A DNA stretch of 64,000 nucleotides from Strigamia acuminata (taxonomy: Eukaryota; Arthropoda; Chilopoda; Geophilomorpha; Linotaeniidae), in the NCBI GenBank assembly GCA_949358305.1, contig OX442315.1, forward strand, positions 14,472,427 to 14,536,426, in the 5' to 3' direction. The translations under genes were made by a program, and so were the position numbers. The notes under the pieces are model-generated. The model saw only the letters and a program-made list of their open reading frames with translations, was not told the origin of the DNA and did no database searches. Below, piece after piece: positions 1-11,579 of this stretch (its first letter is position 1; every line of letters begins with the position of its first letter).

Positions 1-3000
1 TTGCATTTCGAATACTTCAATTGCAATAAACAAGACTATGCCAACTTGTAAGACCACCACAACCAATTGAGTGAGAATGTAGCCACTCATCAACTCAAAT
101 GATGTTACACCTGAAATGAAAGGTAAAACCTGAACAAGAAGTGGGTTTATACATGAAGTTGCACGTTTTATGTACCTGCCACAGTGTTCCTTGCAAACAA
201 TCTTTCTTTTTTGTCATAAATAAATGAAACAAGGGTCAAAGCAAGTGCAGCGATGAAGATAGCGGCTAGAATTATTCCGGGCGCCATGAAGTCCGTCATG
301 TAGCTTTTATCCGATGTGTTGCCGTATATTGGTTCACCGAACTAGCGCAATAATTGGTTACAAATAGTTGTATGAATGCATATATTGAATGTAAATACCT
401 CTAACAGTCTGGTTAGTATTTCTGGATTGTTTTTGGGAAGCAGTTCTATGGCCAAAGTATTCAAAGCGTCCACAAAAAGTTTCATTAGGATAAACGTAAT
501 TTGTTGAGAAGTTGTATCCAGTCTTATGTGAATTCTGCTTGCTTCAATAAGGTCTGGAGAGAGATTTCTTTCTGCAGTAGTAAATCTTAAAGTATAAATA
601 ATTGTGGGATCAGAATCTTAAATGTAAGATGTTTTGTATGTTTATACTAGGCGGCATTGAATAACTTCTCGTGTAAATTTTAGTCTCGCACGAATTTTTA
701 GACGAAAAGCCTCGTTTCTGAATGCAATCGTTTATTTAGCAAATAAACGATTGTTTAACTGCCAAACTTGATCTGGGATTCCAGATCAAGTTCTAGGTCA
801 TATCCCGCTGCAAGTCGCATACGGGTATTTATTTCAAGTCGCACACGGTATTTATTTTGAGATTTTTCTTCCCTCGCATTTTTCTATTGTTTCAATCCAT
901 AATTATTACTATGGTGATACTATGGTGATGATTATCGTCATTCACTACAAAAAAAATTTAGAACAGCTGCAAAATTGTACTTATATCTCCGATTGTGGCG
1001 ATCGATCTAACGGAGATTCAAGATGGCTGCCAACAATACCCGATTTGCACGAGTTTTCTCGTTGCACGGAGATTTAAACGACCTATTTAGGTCGTTTATT
1101 TTCAGCCCGTTTAAACCCATTTAAACAAGCTTTTAAACGATAATCTCGTTTAAGAGTTCGTGGAAACGGGTTTAAACGACCGTTTATGAGTTATTGAATG
1201 CACCTACTGATTATTTGAACGAGAAAACTCGTTGAACGAAGATTTAAACGTGGCGTGCAGGTCGTTTCCGTTTAACCAGTTTACACGACATTTACATGAA
1301 TTAATTCGTGTAAATGTCGTGCGAAAACGATGTAAGCACATTTACACTCGTTTTGATGACTTTTTGATTGCACCTAGTGTTCATGGAAACTGTCTAGACC
1401 GAATACTCAGTGTCACGACATAGAACTATGTCCAGGATGGAGCGAAGCCAGGAATATATAGGTGTTAAATAAACAAACAGACACCGTATGGTATTTGAAT
1501 TATGGAGAAATGCGTACAGAGCGCAACATTTCCAGGCGCGACATTGCGATTCGCGCTTAGCAATGGGCTCAACATTGTTATCAATAGCTTGGCGCGACAA
1601 GCTATTGTTTGCGGTGGTCCGCAATAGCGTGGCGCGACAGGCTATTCTAACTAGGCGCGACACGCTGTAATAGCGTGGCGCGACACCAGCTAAGTAAAGT
1701 ATTAACCAATACATCCTGATTAAAAATTAACGGCTCCAATCAAAGTTTCTGCGTTTGCTCTTCTAATTGTCTGCACACTAGGTGCCTTCAATCCTCAAAA
1801 GATGACTTGACTTATTCGTCTGAAATGACTTCTCCAAACACGATATGACATCATATCGCTGAGAAGTAAACTTGAAAGAATTTAAAGAGAAGTGAATTTT
1901 TCTTTTGAGGATCACAACGTTATCTACTTCACCAATTATGAATTTCTCCAAATAATTCATATTTGCATAACCCCCGCCATTGATCAAGTGCCACCAAAGA
2001 CTGAGACAGTAACTGAATCCAGTGAGCAAATGCAGGGAAAATCCTTTGGTGTGCGAGGCGATTCCCATCATCAAGCCGCAGATCTCGCACGAACACACCA
2101 TCTCTTCAATCCGAAAAATAACCACGATGTTGCTGATGGTTTTCCGACAGATAATGTCGTGTCGCGCTTAGAAATACCTGCCTCATGTCGAAACGCGACA
2201 GTCGCGTTTGGAAATAAAGCTAACTTCACTGACAATTTCATGTCGCGCTACGAAATACCTTCGTATTTCGGAGAGCGACAGTCGCGCTTCGAAATATCGT
2301 AAGCATTTCCAAGCGCGATGTCGCGCCTGGATATGTCGCGCCCAGTACAGTGGCCCGGAGAAATAAAGGCATAATAGTCTCAAAAATCCACATTCGTTCT
2401 ATAAACAAATACCCATAAAGTGCAATTCCAATTTCACTTTGTGGGTATTGAAAAGTTGGAATTATTACCTGGCGAACAGGGCGTCAGAAAAATTGCTGTT
2501 TATGTATAATAGAGAATGTGCTTCACCTTTAACAACTAAATCCAAACCATCTTTATATGAGGCAACAGGCAACTAAAATAAATGCAAGAATGAACGTTTG
2601 GTAAAACTATGCAATGAAATAGTGTATTTTTATGCACAATCCGGGGGAATACTGTTGAAAAGAGTCGAGACAAATATCAAAGTAGAATCGAACCAAAGAT
2701 CGCCAGATTAGTGATAAGAATAACCACCATTGATATTTGCCATTTATCTACATTACTTGACTAACTGCTCCATTATTGATATGCTGTAAATATTTAACAC
2801 CAAAGTTAGTGTCTTTATTGAATACAGCTACTTTCAAGTTATGTGGCTCTCCACCCATTGACAAAAAGAATGATGTAATTTGAAATGCTGGCAACAAGAA
2901 TTGGAAAAGAAGTAAGCTGAAAAGTAAATAAAGATTTGATATTGTAGGAACTTAATGTAGTACAACAGTGAACTCCTTCTAGTCAGGCTCAGTCTAGTTG

Positions 3001-6000
3001 TAGGGAAAAGACTGTCAAGACTGGGCATCGGTATTTAGGGATACTGTCTTGGTTATAGTCATTTTAGTGACGCTCATTTTAGCGATTTTTACAAAAAGTC
3101 CCATTTTAGCGATCACGTTTGAGCGACAATAAGGTAATTTTCCAGTAGTGATCGACACATTTTAGCGACGCGACATTTTAGCGATCGCTACGTTTTAGCG
3201 ACGCGACACGATTTACCGCGACAAGCCGGCTCAAAAAAGTGGTTTGCATCAAAAAACCAGTAAGGTTAGGATCGCTGGGGGTCAAGGCGGGGCGCAGCCC
3301 CCCTTGTTAGCCCTTCTTAGGAATTAAACCTAAACTATATGGTTATACTCAGACTCACCATAAGAGACACACCACTAACACCAGTTCCTATTGGCCGAGC
3401 CTATTACTGGTGTAGGGCTACAAAAAGTAGGCCAAAATACAAACGCTTGAGTTACGGGAAGCCATTTTGTGTCCAGACATAACAATCAATCGTACATTTG
3501 AAATCCAGCTGGAGAAAGAAACCGATAAATTTAACCAACTAAATAATCATGTAATTTGAAGAAGTTAAAACATAACACATTGCTTCCAGACTTTTTAAAA
3601 TATTTTATTACTACATATAAGTCAATTCACATCTTTTCAAACACCGAAAATAATCAAAGTAATTACAATCACAACAAACCTACTTTTCCTGGTAAAATAA
3701 TACAGGCAACAGTAAGGAGTAAATAGGCTCGGCCACAGTTTCCTGTGGGCTCGGCCAATAGGAACTGGTGTTAGTGGTGTGTCTCTTATGGTGAGTCTGA
3801 GTATAGGTTAATATTAATGTTAGTATTAGTGCCGTTTTAGCAACCATCACTTTAGCGAACATGTCATTTTAGTGATTTTTGTGTCGCTAAAATGACATGT
3901 TCGCTAAAATGGTGTGTCGCTAAAATGAAATCGCTAAAATGAAGTACATCCGGACCAGATACCCAGTTTTCAAGGTGACTACCTACACCAGATACGCCAG
4001 GTTGGGGAACCTTTTTTCTGCCAAGGGCCATTTGGCTATTTATAATTTTACTTGAGAGTTGGTTTCTGGTCTTCTGGGCTGCCCTGGGTAAACGGAGTTC
4101 ACCGTATTATTACATCCAACACTTACATTAGATTCCTTCGCATTTGAGTAAAATTTTTAAAAACCAAAGCTGAAATTCGTCCGAAATTTTGTTGTACAAA
4201 GAAATTAGTGCGTCTCGGTTTCATTTTGCTACGGGCTACTACACTATTTGGAACGTGTATTTTCTGTTTCATAAATGTATATTTGTTTCAGCTATTTTAT
4301 ATTGTCTTGAAAAATGATGAATACCGTAGCATCTTCTTTGCAAAGTTCTAGAAAAACACCTTCGAGAGTTGTCGAATTGTAAACACTTAAAAGAACTTCG
4401 GGGCTCTCTTCGGTTAATATTCGTCCATTCCTCATGAATCCAATCTGATAAAACATACAGGGGAATAGAAACATTTTGTCATTAATACCATATATTGATT
4501 GTGCACCGCACCCTTGCGTTATTTGCAAAACCGGTGGTCAATTAGAGGATATACAGTATGACTAGTATATCCTCTAATTGACCACCGGTTTTGCAAATAA
4601 CGCAAGGGTGCGGTGCACAATCAGAAGCCATATGGCAGTGGTATTACGTGTTTAGCAGACAGTTTAAATTTAAAGCATTAGTTTTGGATAAATGCGTGTT
4701 CTAACTCACTTTGTTGGCTTGATGTGCTTCGTCAATATAATGTGTAGTCATAAGAATAGTCACCCGTCCTTTGCGACATAATTTTATCAAGTGGTTCCAG
4801 ATGCTTAAATTAATATTGATGTAGTGAATGTTGTTATTATTATTTATTCATTTATTGGCACAAACCTTTCTCTTATTATTGGATCAATTCCTACAGTTGG
4901 TTCGTCCAAAATGATTAACTGCGGTTTGTGCAGAAGAGCAATTGCTAGCGATACTCTTCGTTTCTGACCACCACTTTGATCACACGTAAAGTAAATAATT
5001 ATAAATGAACGTGCCACAAAATACTCATCTTTTTTCTTTGGAAATTATGTTAATCATACCTAAGTTGCTGTATAATTCTGTTACCAGCTGGTAAATCAAG
5101 CAATGCGGTGAGAGAATGGAATCTTTTCTCCAGTTTCCATCTAGTCATTTGATGTAAACGACCAAAATAATTTATAACTTCTCCAATTGTTAAATCTTGA
5201 TACAATGCCAACTCCTTAAAAAAATAAAACTTGTTTAAGCACATGCAGTAAATTAAAAAATTATTTGAATTTAACCTGTGGCATGTAGCCAACTGCAGAT
5301 CCAGGTATTTTGCATTTGGCAGAACCTGGTGTCTGACCGTACAGTTCAATTATTCCTTTATTAGGATTAGAACTGCCAACAATGGTTCTGACGAGACTCG
5401 TTTTTCCGCATCCACTTGGTCCAAGTAGTCCATAACTTTAACAGATACACACAGAGTGTTTGCTTTAAAATACGCAATCAGTTGAAACACTTTCAGACCG
5501 TTTATAAATGAAACAGAAATTCAATTGAACAAGTAAAGAGGACGAAGTAATGGTGGTTAATTTTGTGATAATTTTATCGTAACAAATAAAGGCTATTGCT
5601 TTAAATCGCCGCCAGAGTGGGCTACTATCACACATTTTTGGTGATTGCAGTGTCGACACCGAAAATTAAAAAAAATGTGGAGTGTTTGACTCCATTGGTC
5701 AATCGACCATTTTAATTGTAATGACGCGCTGTTCGCAGCGCCACCTATCTTACCTTTTATTAAAAATTCACTTATGTAAATTCAGCTATCCAACATGGTC
5801 GTTTCTTGCGTACTCCAACACAATCTGCATTCATCAACACAAAAGAACACAATATTGGCGACGAGGACGGACTAATCCAAATCAACCCACGGTATCAAAT
5901 GAAAATTGTGAACTTTTTCGAACTTTTGTGAACTTTTTGCTGATTTTTCGGACCTTCGCTGACCACGCGTCGTCACGTTAGGCCTAGTCGCTAGTCCCCG

Positions 6001-8778
6001 ATCTCTTCGTGTTTGTGCTTACTTTTAGCGACTTTTGTTATCAAAATGTCGTCGCTCAAGGGCTCGCCAAAAGAATATGACCCGGCGGACGACTGGGAAT
6101 TGTATTGCTTGAGAATGACCAGCATTTTTAAGTGCAACAAGATCGTCGACGACGAAGAGCAGGTGCATACGCTTTTAGCCTATGTCGGTATGCCCACCTT
6201 CAAGCAGATGGTTGCACTCGCTGAACCGAAAAAGCCAGCCGAGTTAAAGTACGCAGAATTGGGTGCTTTGATGCAAAAGACGTCGCGCCCGAAACCGCTC
6301 GTGCTCGCCGAGATTCGACGTTTCCACCACCGCGATCGAGCTCAAGGAGAAACGGAGCTGGAATATGCGATAGCACTACAAGAATTGGCGCAAAATTGCA
6401 AATTCGCCAACAAGTTCGACGAATTGCATAATCGTTTTCTTTGCGGCTTGAAAAACGAGCAAGTCCAGCAGGCGCTGACGTTAAAAGAGAATCTGACCTT
6501 CGATGCAGCCGTAGAGTTCGCAGCATCCGCAGAAGTAAACTGTAAAGAATTTTCTGACATTGCAACCAAACCAGCGTCCGCCGCCTCGGTACACAAGGTG
6601 AACGAATCGAAACCACGTTACGATGGGAGGAGAAGAGGTGGAAAACAACACACGAAAGGTACCAATGTGTTCCCCAACCAGCAGCAGCCATCCAATAAAA
6701 AAGGAAATGTGCATGCGTGTTCGGCGTGTGGCAAAAACAACCACTCTCGAGATTCGTGTCGCTTTAAGGACGCCAAATGCCACGGTTGTGGCAAGACGGG
6801 CCATATTCGTCCGGTTTGCCGTGCACCGACGCAGAACCACGCTCCGACCCATTCAGTAGGCGTTTTGGACGATCTGACGTTTTATCGTGTCCAGACTCAG
6901 CATAAGCAGGTGGTAAACTCGGTCCATTTGCCTCGAGTGCAGCCAGTCTTCGTCACCGTGCGTATCGACGGTATTGACTTGGATATGGAGTTGGATACGG
7001 GTGCCAGTGCATCAATTATTAATTTGCACACTTATTTACAATATTTCTCTCGTTTCCCATTACAGACCATTCCGTGCGGCATGACGACATACACTGGACA
7101 CAAGATTCCGATGGAGGGCATAATTGAAGTTCCAGTCGTCTACAAGGATCGCAATTTTCTCCTGCCGCTCTGCATCGCACGGGATGTTCCTGTACCACTG
7201 TTGGGACGAGGTTGGCTCTGTATGTTTGGCTTACTGTCGAAAACTGCAGAAGCTGTTGGTGCAACGATAAATAAAGTGGACACGATCGCTCCCGGAGCCG
7301 CTGTCCTCAATGCCGCCACGCAGAAGGAACTGGACGCTGTGCTGACAAAACATGAGCAAGTATTCCGAGACGAAATTGGCTGTCTAAACACTTCGCAGGC
7401 CCACATCGACATCGATCCTGCCGTGCAGCCTATCTTCTTGAAAGCGTACCCAGTCCCCATCGCCATGAAGTCGCTTGTCGAGGCCGAATTGGAGAGACTC
7501 CAGTCGCTTGGCATAATTACTCCGGTCGCATCATCGCGCTGGGCGACTCCAGTGATGCACGTCAAGAAGTCAGATGGAACAATTAAGTTGGCTGGTTGCT
7601 ACAATAGAACCATCAACAAAGTCATTCTCCCAAACTCCTACCCGCTTCCTTTGTTTGCTGATATCACCACGAAGTTGTCCGGGGGGGAAACTTATTCCAT
7701 TCTTGACATGACTTCGGCATACAACCAAATTGAATTAGATCCTGAATCCCAATTATGTTGTACTATTAATACCCACCTTGGTCTTTTCAGGGTCAACCGG
7801 GCTGTTTTATGGAATTTTGTCCGCCCCAGCTATTTTCCAGAGGGAGATGGACATCCTGACCGCAAAGATCGAAAGCACGCAACCCTTTATCGATGATTTG
7901 GCGCTGACCGGCGCGACAAATGCAGTGCATTTAAAAAACTTAAATAAGTTTCTGCATACGTTCCTGAAAGCCGGTTTGACCCTGAATCGAAGGAAGTGTC
8001 GTTTTCTCCAGCAGGTCGTACAATACCCCTTTTGCACAACTATGGCAGCGCCATCTATTGCCAATCCCGCGCTAGGGATTATGGGATTGAAAATAGTACG
8101 GCTAGTATACCATTACAATGCCTGAAGGTGCTAACAACTAACAATTCAAATATTGCCGATTACGTGTGACTGACAGCTCAATTTGATGAATAATTCAATT
8201 ATTGTAGGCGCGTTTTTAGACAAACCATTTGAAAAAGCAACTGTTGTTGAATTAAAAAGGTGGTTGAAATGTAGAAATACAATTGAATGAAATTTTATGC
8301 AAAACTATATCAAATTTTATGCAAAACTATATCAAATTTTATGCAAAACTATATCAAATTTTATGCAAAACTATATCAAATTTTATGCAAAATTATATAA
8401 AATTTATGCATAGATGATGTAGTGGGGGCGCGGAAGATTGCCTTACTTAAAAATGGTTGCAATGCTAAAAGCTTTGAGAACCCCCTGATCTAGAAAACTT
8501 AAATTTCTGACCCAAATTCCAACATAATTATTCATCAGGGCATTTTTAGTTTTGTAACTAGCATTGTCACTGAAGTTCCCAAAAGGTGGTAATTTCATGG
8601 ATATTGGCATGCTGCTTAAAGCAGGGTAATACGCTACTGTATTTATCTTACATGATTCCAGTTTCCACACACATGTTGACACCACGCAATATTTCAACTT
8701 TGGATTTAGCAAATCCATAAGTCAAATTTAAGTTTCGAATGGAAATAGCCGGTCCAATATAACCTTCCATGAATTCAG
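1..8778 (-). CDS. ABC-1: ABCH/ABCG-like half transporter, 3' end beyond window
   Basis: ATP-driven half transporter with the nucleotide-binding domain first, probably a plasma-membrane protein acting as a dimer; substrate unknown. Exons from 5' to 3': e1 8652-8778, e2 5276-5435, e3 5060-5214, e4 4866-4973, e5 4710-4803, e6 4325-4444, e7 4127-4263, e8 2757-2916, e9 2469-2572, e10 399-585, e11 176-341, e12 1-110 (cut by the window). Visible motifs are Walker A GPSGCGKT in e2, Q-loop YMPQ at the e2 end, LSGGQ made across the e3/e4 splice, Walker B LIILDEP in e4 and H-loop TTHYIDE in e5. e8 starts a hydrophobic segment ([17 protein letters not shown]). All visible exons are open and in phase. e7 is shorter than in its neighbours (137 against 209-212 nt). 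Intron e1/e2 holds Gypsy-1 in the opposite orientation. No start exon was found upstream. Exon limits were read by eye and may be off by a few bases. Confidence 0.83.
640..1400. repeat. Palindrome-rich intronic repeat, ABC-1 intron e9/e10
   Basis: Dense in short inverted motifs built on TTTAAACG/CGTTTAAA and CTCGTT/AACGAG. The phrase TTGAATGCA or a close variant recurs near 656, 718 and 1195. It has no coding potential. Probably a degraded foldback transposon; its ends cannot be fixed. Confidence 0.4.
1430..2365. repeat. Foldback-like element with inverted GCGCGACA arrays
   Basis: The left part (about 1530-1690) carries GGCGCGACA five times, all in one direction. The right part (about 2155-2345) carries the reverse complement TGTCGCGC several times. 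The two arrays flank about 450 bp of other sequence. The open frames here (1394-1714, 1778-2125, 1892-2302) resemble nothing I know and are probably chance. It lies in ABC-1 intron e9/e10. Confidence 0.5.
3045..3955. mobile_element. MITE rich in TTTAGCGA motifs, split by a nested MITE
   Basis: Inverted arrays of CATTTTAGCGA-type motifs occur at about 3058-3200 and, reversed, at about 3835-3945. A GC-rich centre near 3270-3330 matches the copy at 58221-58534. The 3346-3803 element is inserted inside it. Non-coding, in ABC-1 intron e7/e8. Confidence 0.6.
3346..3803. mobile_element. Nested TACTCA-family MITE with TA duplication
   Basis: Terminal inverted repeats of more than 50 bp start TACTCAGACTCACC and end GGTGAGTCTGAGTA. 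TA flanks both sides (3344-3345, 3804-3805). The same TACTC/GAGTA ends occur at 17465-17670 and 50720-50941. TA targets suggest a Tc1/mariner-like transposase acting in trans. No ORF. Confidence 0.65.
4496..4623. repeat. Near-perfect 128-bp palindrome
   Basis: Two arms of about 60 bp, beginning TGATTGTGCACCGCACCC and ending with its reverse complement, meet at a very short centre near 4556-4562. It lies in ABC-1 intron e5/e6. It looks like a miniature inverted-repeat transposon reduced to its arms. Part of the motif (TTAGAGGATATACGGTA) recurs near 61163. Confidence 0.75.
5678..5853 (+). repeat. 5' LTR of Gypsy-1
   Basis: Begins TGGAGTGTTTGACTCC and ends AACACAAT, 176 bp, the same length as the Gypsy-2 LTRs. 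A candidate primer-binding site, TGGCGACGAGG, starts at 5856 after a 2-nt spacer as in Gypsy-2. The open frame at 5682-5981 is LTR and leader, not a gene. Confidence 0.7.
6046..8031 (+). pseudogene. Gypsy-1 gag-pol, frameshifted and truncated
   Basis: The start is placed at the ATG at 6046, which aligns with the Gypsy-2 start; the frame opens upstream at 6013 only through a TTG. Gag carries two intact CCHC knuckles ([14 protein letters not shown] from about 6718, [14 protein letters not shown] from about 6778). The protease DTG is at 6994 ([12 protein letters not shown]). Reverse transcriptase follows with its first catalytic Asp near 7706. Around 7797-7801 the frame shifts by one base (an extra base in a CGGG run, compared with Gypsy-2). 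The RT continues in the next frame (7778-8125), including FIDD near 7890, and ends after the KCRF region. Lacking RNase H and integrase, it cannot be autonomous. Confidence 0.85.
8286..8412. repeat. 22-bp tandem repeat, about 5.5 units
   Basis: The unit AAATTTTATGCAAAACTATATC is repeated with few changes, the last units decaying. AT-rich intronic DNA of ABC-1 between Gypsy-1 and e1. Confidence 0.85.
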
Positions 8779-9557
8779 CTCTGCCTGTCTGGTACTAGAA
8801 TTTTTCAGCAGATGGTTTTACTTAAATCTATCAAGGAAGGTAGATAAATGGGTGTACAATACAATACCAGGTGTTATTTTGAATAAGGTATAAAATTTAA
8901 CTACCAAACTAGCTTTTGAGAGGGTCATAATACCTGGCGCGGAAAGAGTGGGCGCAGGAAAAAATTATGTGCCAATTGATGCGCAGTTATCTGTGTCGAA
9001 TCTACCTTTTGAGATAAATATAACGATACAAGACATTATGTGCGTTTAAACTGCGAGCAGAAAGTCACTTAACTGCCTTAACTGCCTTTCAGAGGGCGGA
9101 AGTGACGAAAATTACGTCACATTTTGACCAAGTAAAGTCACCTAAGTGACTTTCAGGAAAGTAACTAGAAAGTTCCTTTTCCACCTTTTAAAAGTCACTT
9201 ACATGTGCGTGCGCATGCGCATTGCACATTTAACAATGCTACACTGGCAGCCATTTTGTTCTCGATCTGACTGGCTAAAAAATGAATTTGTCACCACCAA
9301 TAGAAAAGGTATTTGGGTAAGGAAATGTGTATAAACAATTTTTTTTACGGTAAATTCACACGTTTGGCACACGGTTAATTCGGACGTGTACACGGTAAAT
9401 TCACACGTGTGGCATGGGAAGGCTGGTGCTAAGTAAGTAAAGTCTGGTGCTAAAGTAAGTGCATTCAATGAAAAGTGACTTCGAGGAGAGGAAGGAAAGT
9501 GAAAGTCACTTCTTCTACCCCAGATTGAACGCACCTATTGCTAATTCTAACAATAAC

Positions 9558-9890
9558 CTAACCGAGATAAGCTAAACTGTGCGCTAAGTGAATAAATAAC
9601 TGAATAATACAAACTTACGACTACATGGAACTTGATTATGTTTATTACAAAGTAAAACTGAGTTCTGGGCACATGTAAATGGGCGGCATCAACTGGTTGA
9701 GGATCCGGGCGGGCCAGGGGATAGGGCTGGCTTCGCGGCATCGTCACAATCATCGTACGTGACCAATCTTGGTCACGTGGTGATAACATACAATGAGAAA
9801 AATCCTTCACATTTATCGTGATCTGAACACTAGTTCAGATCTTGATAGATAAATATTAATAATATTGGCGGGGACAGTCAACAATGGTCT
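9558..9890. repeat. LTR-like repeat, copy A
   Basis: Starts near ACCGAGATAAGCTAA and matches 28317-28608 plus 33632 onwards, where the same repeat is split by Gypsy-2. Near its end it reads ATTGGCGGGGACAGTCAACA, which resembles an LTR boundary followed by a TGGCG-type primer-binding site, so it may be an old LTR. The element type is inferred. Confidence 0.45.
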
Positions 9891-10403
9891 GTAACCGTTG
9901 CAGGAAGTTTTGACATCTCCATCTGCCTCAGAGCCGTGACGGTGAATCTGATCGTGACTGATCAGTAACCAGGATTTATTGACCGGGTATTTCTTCCCGT
10001 TTTGACAGTGGTCTTCATTTGTATCAGGTTGACTTCCGAATATTGGCATCTTTTGATCGCTTGCAACAACCATTCTTAAACCTAAGCAGCAAGCTGAGTT
10101 GAGGGGCGCGTTATACGATTGCCTACAACAATCATCCTTAAACCTAGAAGTCAAGTTGAATTGAGGGACTCTTTTACAACTGGGTCAGGCCATCCTGTGT
10201 AGGAGCGGTACATGATCCGCTGTAATTACTCTAGCTTTCATGTATGACAGCCAGCTAATATATGGGACTAATAAATATAACCGGGTTAGTCATCACAGAA
10301 ATAGCGTTACAACAATAACAGATCATCAGATAAGAATTGAGGAAGCCTAATGTGTTTATAAAGAATCAAGTGATACCAGTAAAAACAAACAGAAAAAGTC
10401 GAA

Positions 10404-10925
10404 GCTCTGGTGAAAATCAGAGTTTCTTTTTAAAATGGAGACAAATCAGAAAAAAATCAGCAAAGTGAAATTTTTTATTCTTGTGATAAAATAATTATTA
10501 AGTCATTAAAAAAAGCAGTGGTTTTTCTTGTTTACTTGCATAATGATGCACATTTGAATACGTTTATTTAAGTAATTCAGTATTTTTGCAATAGAAATTT
10601 AAGTTTTGTCACAATGGCTGACTTTATTTCAGCTGATTTGTCTCCTTTTTAAAAGGAAAACATTTAACTTAAGATGACTAAGATAAGTTGGATAGTACTA
10701 ATTTGATGATGCTCTACAACTTTGTAATTGACGTTTTTGCTCTAACCTGATTGGTTTAGAAGTTAACAAGTGAATAACCTTGAAAATGGCCTTCAAGGTC
10801 AAATTTGATGACATCATTGGATTGCTCTCACCCAACTTCCTATATGATCGCTTCATCAAAGTTGGCTTAGATGCAATTGCTCAGGAAATATTTGAGGGGA
10901 ACAGACTTTTGTTCCACCCAGTATA
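10404..10925. mobile_element. Foldback transposon, one end only
   Basis: Matches the centre and right arm of 39574-40343, including the duplicated 'CTTGAAAATGRCCTTCAAGGTCA' region and a GGGAACAGACTTTTGTTCCACCC end. The left arm is truncated. Non-coding; mariner-like by its related full copy. Confidence 0.6.
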
Positions 10926-11101
10926 ATTAGTTCTTGAGAACAGTAGGATTAGCGGTAGCCAATCGGACACCAGAATCCATCGATTCCCAGGTTATTTTAG
11001 AGATTAGGGAGTCCGGACCTAGCAGAAGACTTGATCCAAAAGAGCTCAATTGGTTCTCTTCAACAGGTAAGTAATATGGTAGTTATTATTGGGATTTTGA
11101 T

Positions 11102-11257
11102 TCAATAGAATCAATATCAATTCATAACAAGTATTTAAAGTTATTCAACTCAATAGAATCAATATCAATTAATAACAAGTATTTAAAGTTATTCAATTCA
11201 ATAGAATCAATATCAATTAATAACAAGTATTTAAAGTTATTCAACTCAATACAATAT
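11102..11257. repeat. 48-bp tandem repeat, about 3 units
   Basis: Unit begins CAATAGAATCAATATCAATT and ends AAAGTTATTCAACT. Only single-base differences separate units. It lies downstream of the ABC-2 stop codon. Confidence 0.8.
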
Positions 11258-11579
11258 ATTTAATATTTCATTCTTACAATTAATTACAATTCTTTAATTC
11301 ATTCGAAATTACGCGCTTTTAGCCAAATAGCGCCATCTGGCGGTAAATCGTAAATTGTAAGGTTTTACAATATACGTGCATTCATTCCGTGACAGGTCAA
11401 TTTTGTGGTTTTGAATTCCGCGCTAAGGCAATTCTAATTTTATTTTTTATGGACGAGGCTAGCAAAATTAGAGGCAATTAGAGGCAAAAAATTTATTAAC
11501 AGTACTACAGATTTTATTGATTTTAAAACTTTGGAAAGTGCTTAATTATGTCGAAACAGTTTTGGAAACTAAAAGAATA

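Larger units (their letters stand above)
5678..8031 (+). mobile_element. Gypsy-1: 3'-truncated Ty3/Gypsy retrotransposon
   Basis: Contains a 5' LTR, primer-binding site, gag, protease and most of reverse transcriptase, then stops abruptly near 8031. RNase H, integrase and the 3' LTR are absent. Layout and protein are close to Gypsy-2. It sits in ABC-1 intron e1/e2 on the opposite strand to the host gene. With no 3' end, no target duplication can be checked. The sequence just after the break (8032-8125) is unassigned. Confidence 0.85.
8779..11579. other. Gene-free interval between ABC-1 and ABC-2
   Basis: No coding exon was recognised. From left to right it holds unclassified AT-rich DNA with several AAAGTCACTT motifs (9060-9500), an LTR-like repeat (9558-9890), unclassified DNA to 10403, a foldback transposon arm (10404-10925) and a 48-bp tandem repeat (11102-11257). 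The start exon and promoter of ABC-1 should lie here but no convincing phase-1 donor following an ATG was found. Frames at 9199-9534, 9547-9810 and 9813-10154 look like chance openings in repeats. Confidence 0.6.

Noticed and set aside
6200-6852. Antisense frames in Gypsy-1 (163 and 123 codons)
   Set aside because: Shadow frames of gag; no independent motif.
9199-9534. 111-codon frame ending at a GTAAGT donor (MRMRTHM) as ABC-1 start exon
   Set aside because: The donor phase (2) does not fit ABC-1 e1 and the frame has no match in other copies.
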